In this document: piece after piece, positions 16,811 through 18,915 of the stretch
Position numbering within the stretch: the stretch's first letter is position 1
Layout of the letters: each line of letters starts with the position of its first letter
NCBI GenBank assembly: GCA_002405405.1
Contig: DHLT01000193.1
Span: forward strand, 1-18,915
DNA length: 18,915 nucleotides
Direction of reading: 5' to 3'
From: Ignavibacteria bacterium UBA4661
GTDB taxonomy: Bacteria > Bacteroidota > Ignavibacteria > Kapaibacteriales > UBA4661
Program-made: the position numbers and the translations under genes
The notes under the pieces: model-generated
The model's input: the letters and a program-made list of their open reading frames with translations, nothing else
Databases searched by the model: none
Told to the model about the DNA's origin: nothing

Positions 16811-18072
16811 TGGAACATATTATTGAACATACTAACTCTGCCTCAGAAGAGATTTCGCAATTACGGCGCGCCTATGAGCGTGAAAAACAAGCGCGTAGAC
16901 AAGCGGAAGAACTCCTTGAAAGTAAAAGTCTGGAATTGTACGAAAAGAACAAAACTCTTGCCGAGCAAAATGCAGTTCTGCGTTCTGCCGAGCAATACCG
17001 TTTTCTTGTTGACGAGCTCAGTGATATTATTTTCCAAGTTGACAATAATGGTCATCTTATCTTCTTGAATAAAGTTTGGACAACGATCACTCATGTCTCC
17101 GTCGCAATGGCATTGGGTCGATCGTTTGTTTCTCTTGTACATGCTGACTCGCGACCTTTACTTCAAGAGCAATTCGAGCGCGTGTGGCAAGGTGACTCTG
17201 AAAAGATTCATCTCACTATCGGTATAGAATTCTCCGATCTGAAATTATCATGGTTCGAACTGCAAGCACAGGTTGTTAAAGAAGAAAACATCATCAAAGG
17301 AATTGCAGGACGACTCACCGATATTACCGACAAACAAACAGCACAGTTTCACTTGTACAAAGCACTAGAGCAAGAAAAGCAACTGAACACGCTTCGCGAG
17401 CAGTTGATTTCGACGAATTCACATGAATTTCGTACACCACTCACGGCAATTAAATCCTCTGCAGAATTATTGCTGATGTACTCTGACCGCTTGAATGAAG
17501 AAACAAGAAACCGATACTGTACAACAATTGATCAAGGTGTTGACAGCATCTTGAATATTATCACGGATATCCTCTTTGTGGATTCTTTAGAACGAGGTAC
17601 TGTTCGGTGTGTATCCTCTTTAATGCAACTTGATATTGCTTGTCATGACATTCTTTCGATGTATAAACCCAAGAAAAGTAACTATATCCCCCAGATTCAA
17701 CATACCAAACTTGGTAATCCACATCTTTTACCGATTGATTCAACAATTCTTGCGCATGCCATACACACATTGCTTGATAATGCCATACAACATAGAAGTG
17801 AACCGATATTTATCGAAACTCTGTGCACAGACAATGAAGGTATCATTACCCTCTACGATTCAGGAGTAGGTCTGCCAAAGCATGTTGTTGATAATCTTTT
17901 TACTCCGTTTGTTCGTGGCCAGAATTCCTACACACAATCAGGCGGTGGCATGGGTTTGTACACCGTTCAGCGATTGATACACATTCATGGTGGGACCATT
18001 ACTCATACACCACGCGAAGGTTTTGGCACTTGTTTTACCATAACTTTACCTCGCTTCACTTCTCAACAATAA
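16810..18072 (+). CDS. H-NOX-associated PAS sensor histidine kinase
   Basis: The start is the ATG overlapping the H-NOX stop (TGATG), giving 420 residues; a GTG at 16807 is possible. Residues 10-60 are a charged coiled coil, 60-175 a PAS domain (YRFLVDELSDIIFQVDNNGH, ending GRLTDITDKQ). A HisKA dimerisation helix follows, with H-box SHEFRTPL (phospho-accepting His205), then a HATPase domain with N-box HTLLDNAIQHR, G1 DSGVGL and G2 GGGMGLYTV. No membrane helix or receiver domain is present, so it is cytoplasmic and acts as the output kinase for the H-NOX. Inference: NO-bound H-NOX changes its autophosphorylation. The cognate response regulator is not in the window. A weak 7-bp hairpin follows at 18097-18122. 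Confidence 0.95.
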   Translation: MEHIIEHTNSASEEISQLRRAYEREKQARRQAEELLESKSLELYEKNKTLAEQNAVLRSAEQYRFLVDELSDIIFQVDNNGHLIFLNKVWTTITHVSVAMALGRSFVSLVHADSRPLLQEQFERVWQGDSEKIHLTIGIEFSDLKLSWFELQAQVVKEENIIKGIAGRLTDITDKQTAQFHLYKALEQEKQLNTLREQLISTNSHEFRTPLTAIKSSAELLLMYSDRLNEETRNRYCTTIDQGVDSILNIITDILFVDSLERGTVRCVSSLMQLDIACHDILSMYKPKKSNYIPQIQHTKLGNPHLLPIDSTILAHAIHTLLDNAIQHRSEPIFIETLCTDNEGIITLYDSGVGLPKHVVDNLFTPFVRGQNSYTQSGGGMGLYTVQRLIHIHGGTITHTPREGFGTCFTITLPRFTSQQ

Positions 18073-18096
18073 GATAGCACAGAAAATTTGCTTAGG

Positions 18097-18122
18097 AGTA
18101 TCTGCATTTGTATATAGATACT
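18097..18122. terminator. Weak hairpin between convergent genes
   Basis: AGTATCT (18097-18103) pairs with AGATACT (18116-18122) in the 54-base gap between the convergent kinase and MFS stops. The stem is AT-rich and lacks a clear T-run, so terminator function is only suggested by position. Confidence 0.3.
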
Positions 18123-18126
18123 ATAG

Positions 18127-18915
18127 TTACTCTTTGTTTTGCTGATGCGGAATAAAAAAGAGGAGAATGGTTCCCGGTATGGCGGCAAGAACGCAAGCCG
18201 TAAAAAGCCCTGAGTATCCATAATGTGCCTGCAAGAAACCACTGGTTGAACCGGACAGCATCATACCAAGTGCCATAAAACCCGTAGAAATTGCATAATG
18301 CGATGTTTTGAATTCACCTTTTGAGGTGTATAACAAATACACCATAAAAGCAGTGAATCCAAGTCCATACGCAAACTGTTCGGCAATAATACACAGTTGC
18401 GCAATCGGGTACACAATCGCAGGCATACTCATAAAAGGCAAGTGTACACTCATCTCACCTCGTGGTTGTACTACCGCTAAATACACAAAAAGGATATTGG
18501 GAACATGCATGGTAATAGTTAACCATAAGAACACTTTTCGGAGAGTAAATCTTTGTACGATAATACCACTCACAATCCCTCCAATCACCAACGCAAGCAC
18601 GCCGAATGTGCCATACATTACACCAACTTCTGTTACCGTAAAGCCCATGCCCCCTTTGGCAATCGGATCAAGTAAAAAAGGTTGAACCATTTTGACAAGC
18701 ATGCCTTCACCAAATCGGTACAACAGAATAAAGGCAATGACAATACCGATTTTCGGTTGCAAAAAATATGTCCGAAATGCCTCTCGATATGCTTCCACCC
18801 CTGTACCGGCTTGTGTAGCGGGACGGTCAAAAGCAGAGACGGGCAGTATAGAACGATGATAAACCCATAATATGCCAAATACTATTGCCGCAATAGAAAA
18901 TGCAATCGACCATCC
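18127..18915 (-). CDS. AmpG-like MFS permease (5' end cut by window)
   Basis: The reading frame stays open to the window edge, so only the C-terminal 262 residues are seen; the GTG at 18798 is an internal codon, not a real start. At least seven hydrophobic helices are visible. AFRTYFLQPKIGIVIAFILL and LYRFGEGMLVKMVQPFLLD resemble the second half of AmpG/PAT-type major facilitator permeases, followed by the helix-loop-helix GGIVSGIIVQRFTLRKVF. AmpG imports anhydro-muropeptides for cell-wall recycling. Many Bacteroidota carry AmpG-like MFS proteins with untested substrates, so the specific function is provisional. Confidence 0.8.
   Translation of the reverse strand, partial: GWSIAFSIAAIVFGILWVYHRSILPVSAFDRPATQAGTGVEAYREAFRTYFLQPKIGIVIAFILLYRFGEGMLVKMVQPFLLDPIAKGGMGFTVTEVGVMYGTFGVLALVIGGIVSGIIVQRFTLRKVFLWLTITMHVPNILFVYLAVVQPRGEMSVHLPFMSMPAIVYPIAQLCIIAEQFAYGLGFTAFMVYLLYTSKGEFKTSHYAISTGFMALGMMLSGSTSGFLQAHYGYSGLFTACVLAAIPGTILLFFIPHQQNKE

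Overview
The window most likely comes from a Gram-negative bacterium of the Bacteroidota/Chlorobiota side of the FCB group, perhaps a Kapabacteria- or Ignavibacteria-like lineage. This is inferred from the zapA - structured RNA - rny order, the OstA/YfhO/KdsC envelope cluster, a long-linker anti-sigma factor ending in an outer-membrane-type beta-barrel, and generally weak Shine-Dalgarno sequences. No rRNA or tRNA gene, insertion sequence or CRISPR array was seen. The window reads as chromosomal backbone with sensory and envelope genes.

Layout. (1) Positions 53-5582, minus strand: a tight four-gene operon, read kdsC-like phosphatase, family 2 glycosyltransferase, YfhO-like membrane protein, OstA/LptA-like protein, pointing to lipopolysaccharide or surface-glycan synthesis and transport. 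(2) Positions 5781-8661, plus strand: an ECF sigma factor, a 471-residue protein whose N-terminus looks like an anti-sigma domain and whose C-terminus looks like an outer-membrane beta-barrel, and a lipoprotein. This is the most striking locus. It resembles the dual-membrane-spanning anti-sigma factor (Dma) design, in which one polypeptide could link the outer membrane directly to a cytoplasmic sigma factor. (3) Positions 8816-10750, minus: a methyl-accepting chemotaxis protein broken by one in-frame TAA inside its first HAMP domain. (4) Positions 11163-15070, minus: a long coiled-coil protein, zapA, a roughly 275-nt structured RNA closed by a 23-bp helix, and RNase Y (rny). (5) Positions 15259-16053, minus: an exported TPR protein. 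(6) Positions 16268-18072, plus: an H-NOX gas sensor overlapping a PAS-histidine kinase by one base, a probable nitric oxide signalling pair. (7) Positions 18127-18915, minus: an AmpG-like MFS permease cut by the window edge.

The two most worthwhile non-textbook signals are the trans-envelope anti-sigma architecture at 6463-7878 and the structured RNA at 12813-13088. A small plus-strand unit in the zapA upstream gap (27-codon ORF, folded segment, intrinsic terminator) and the interrupted chemoreceptor also deserve a look.
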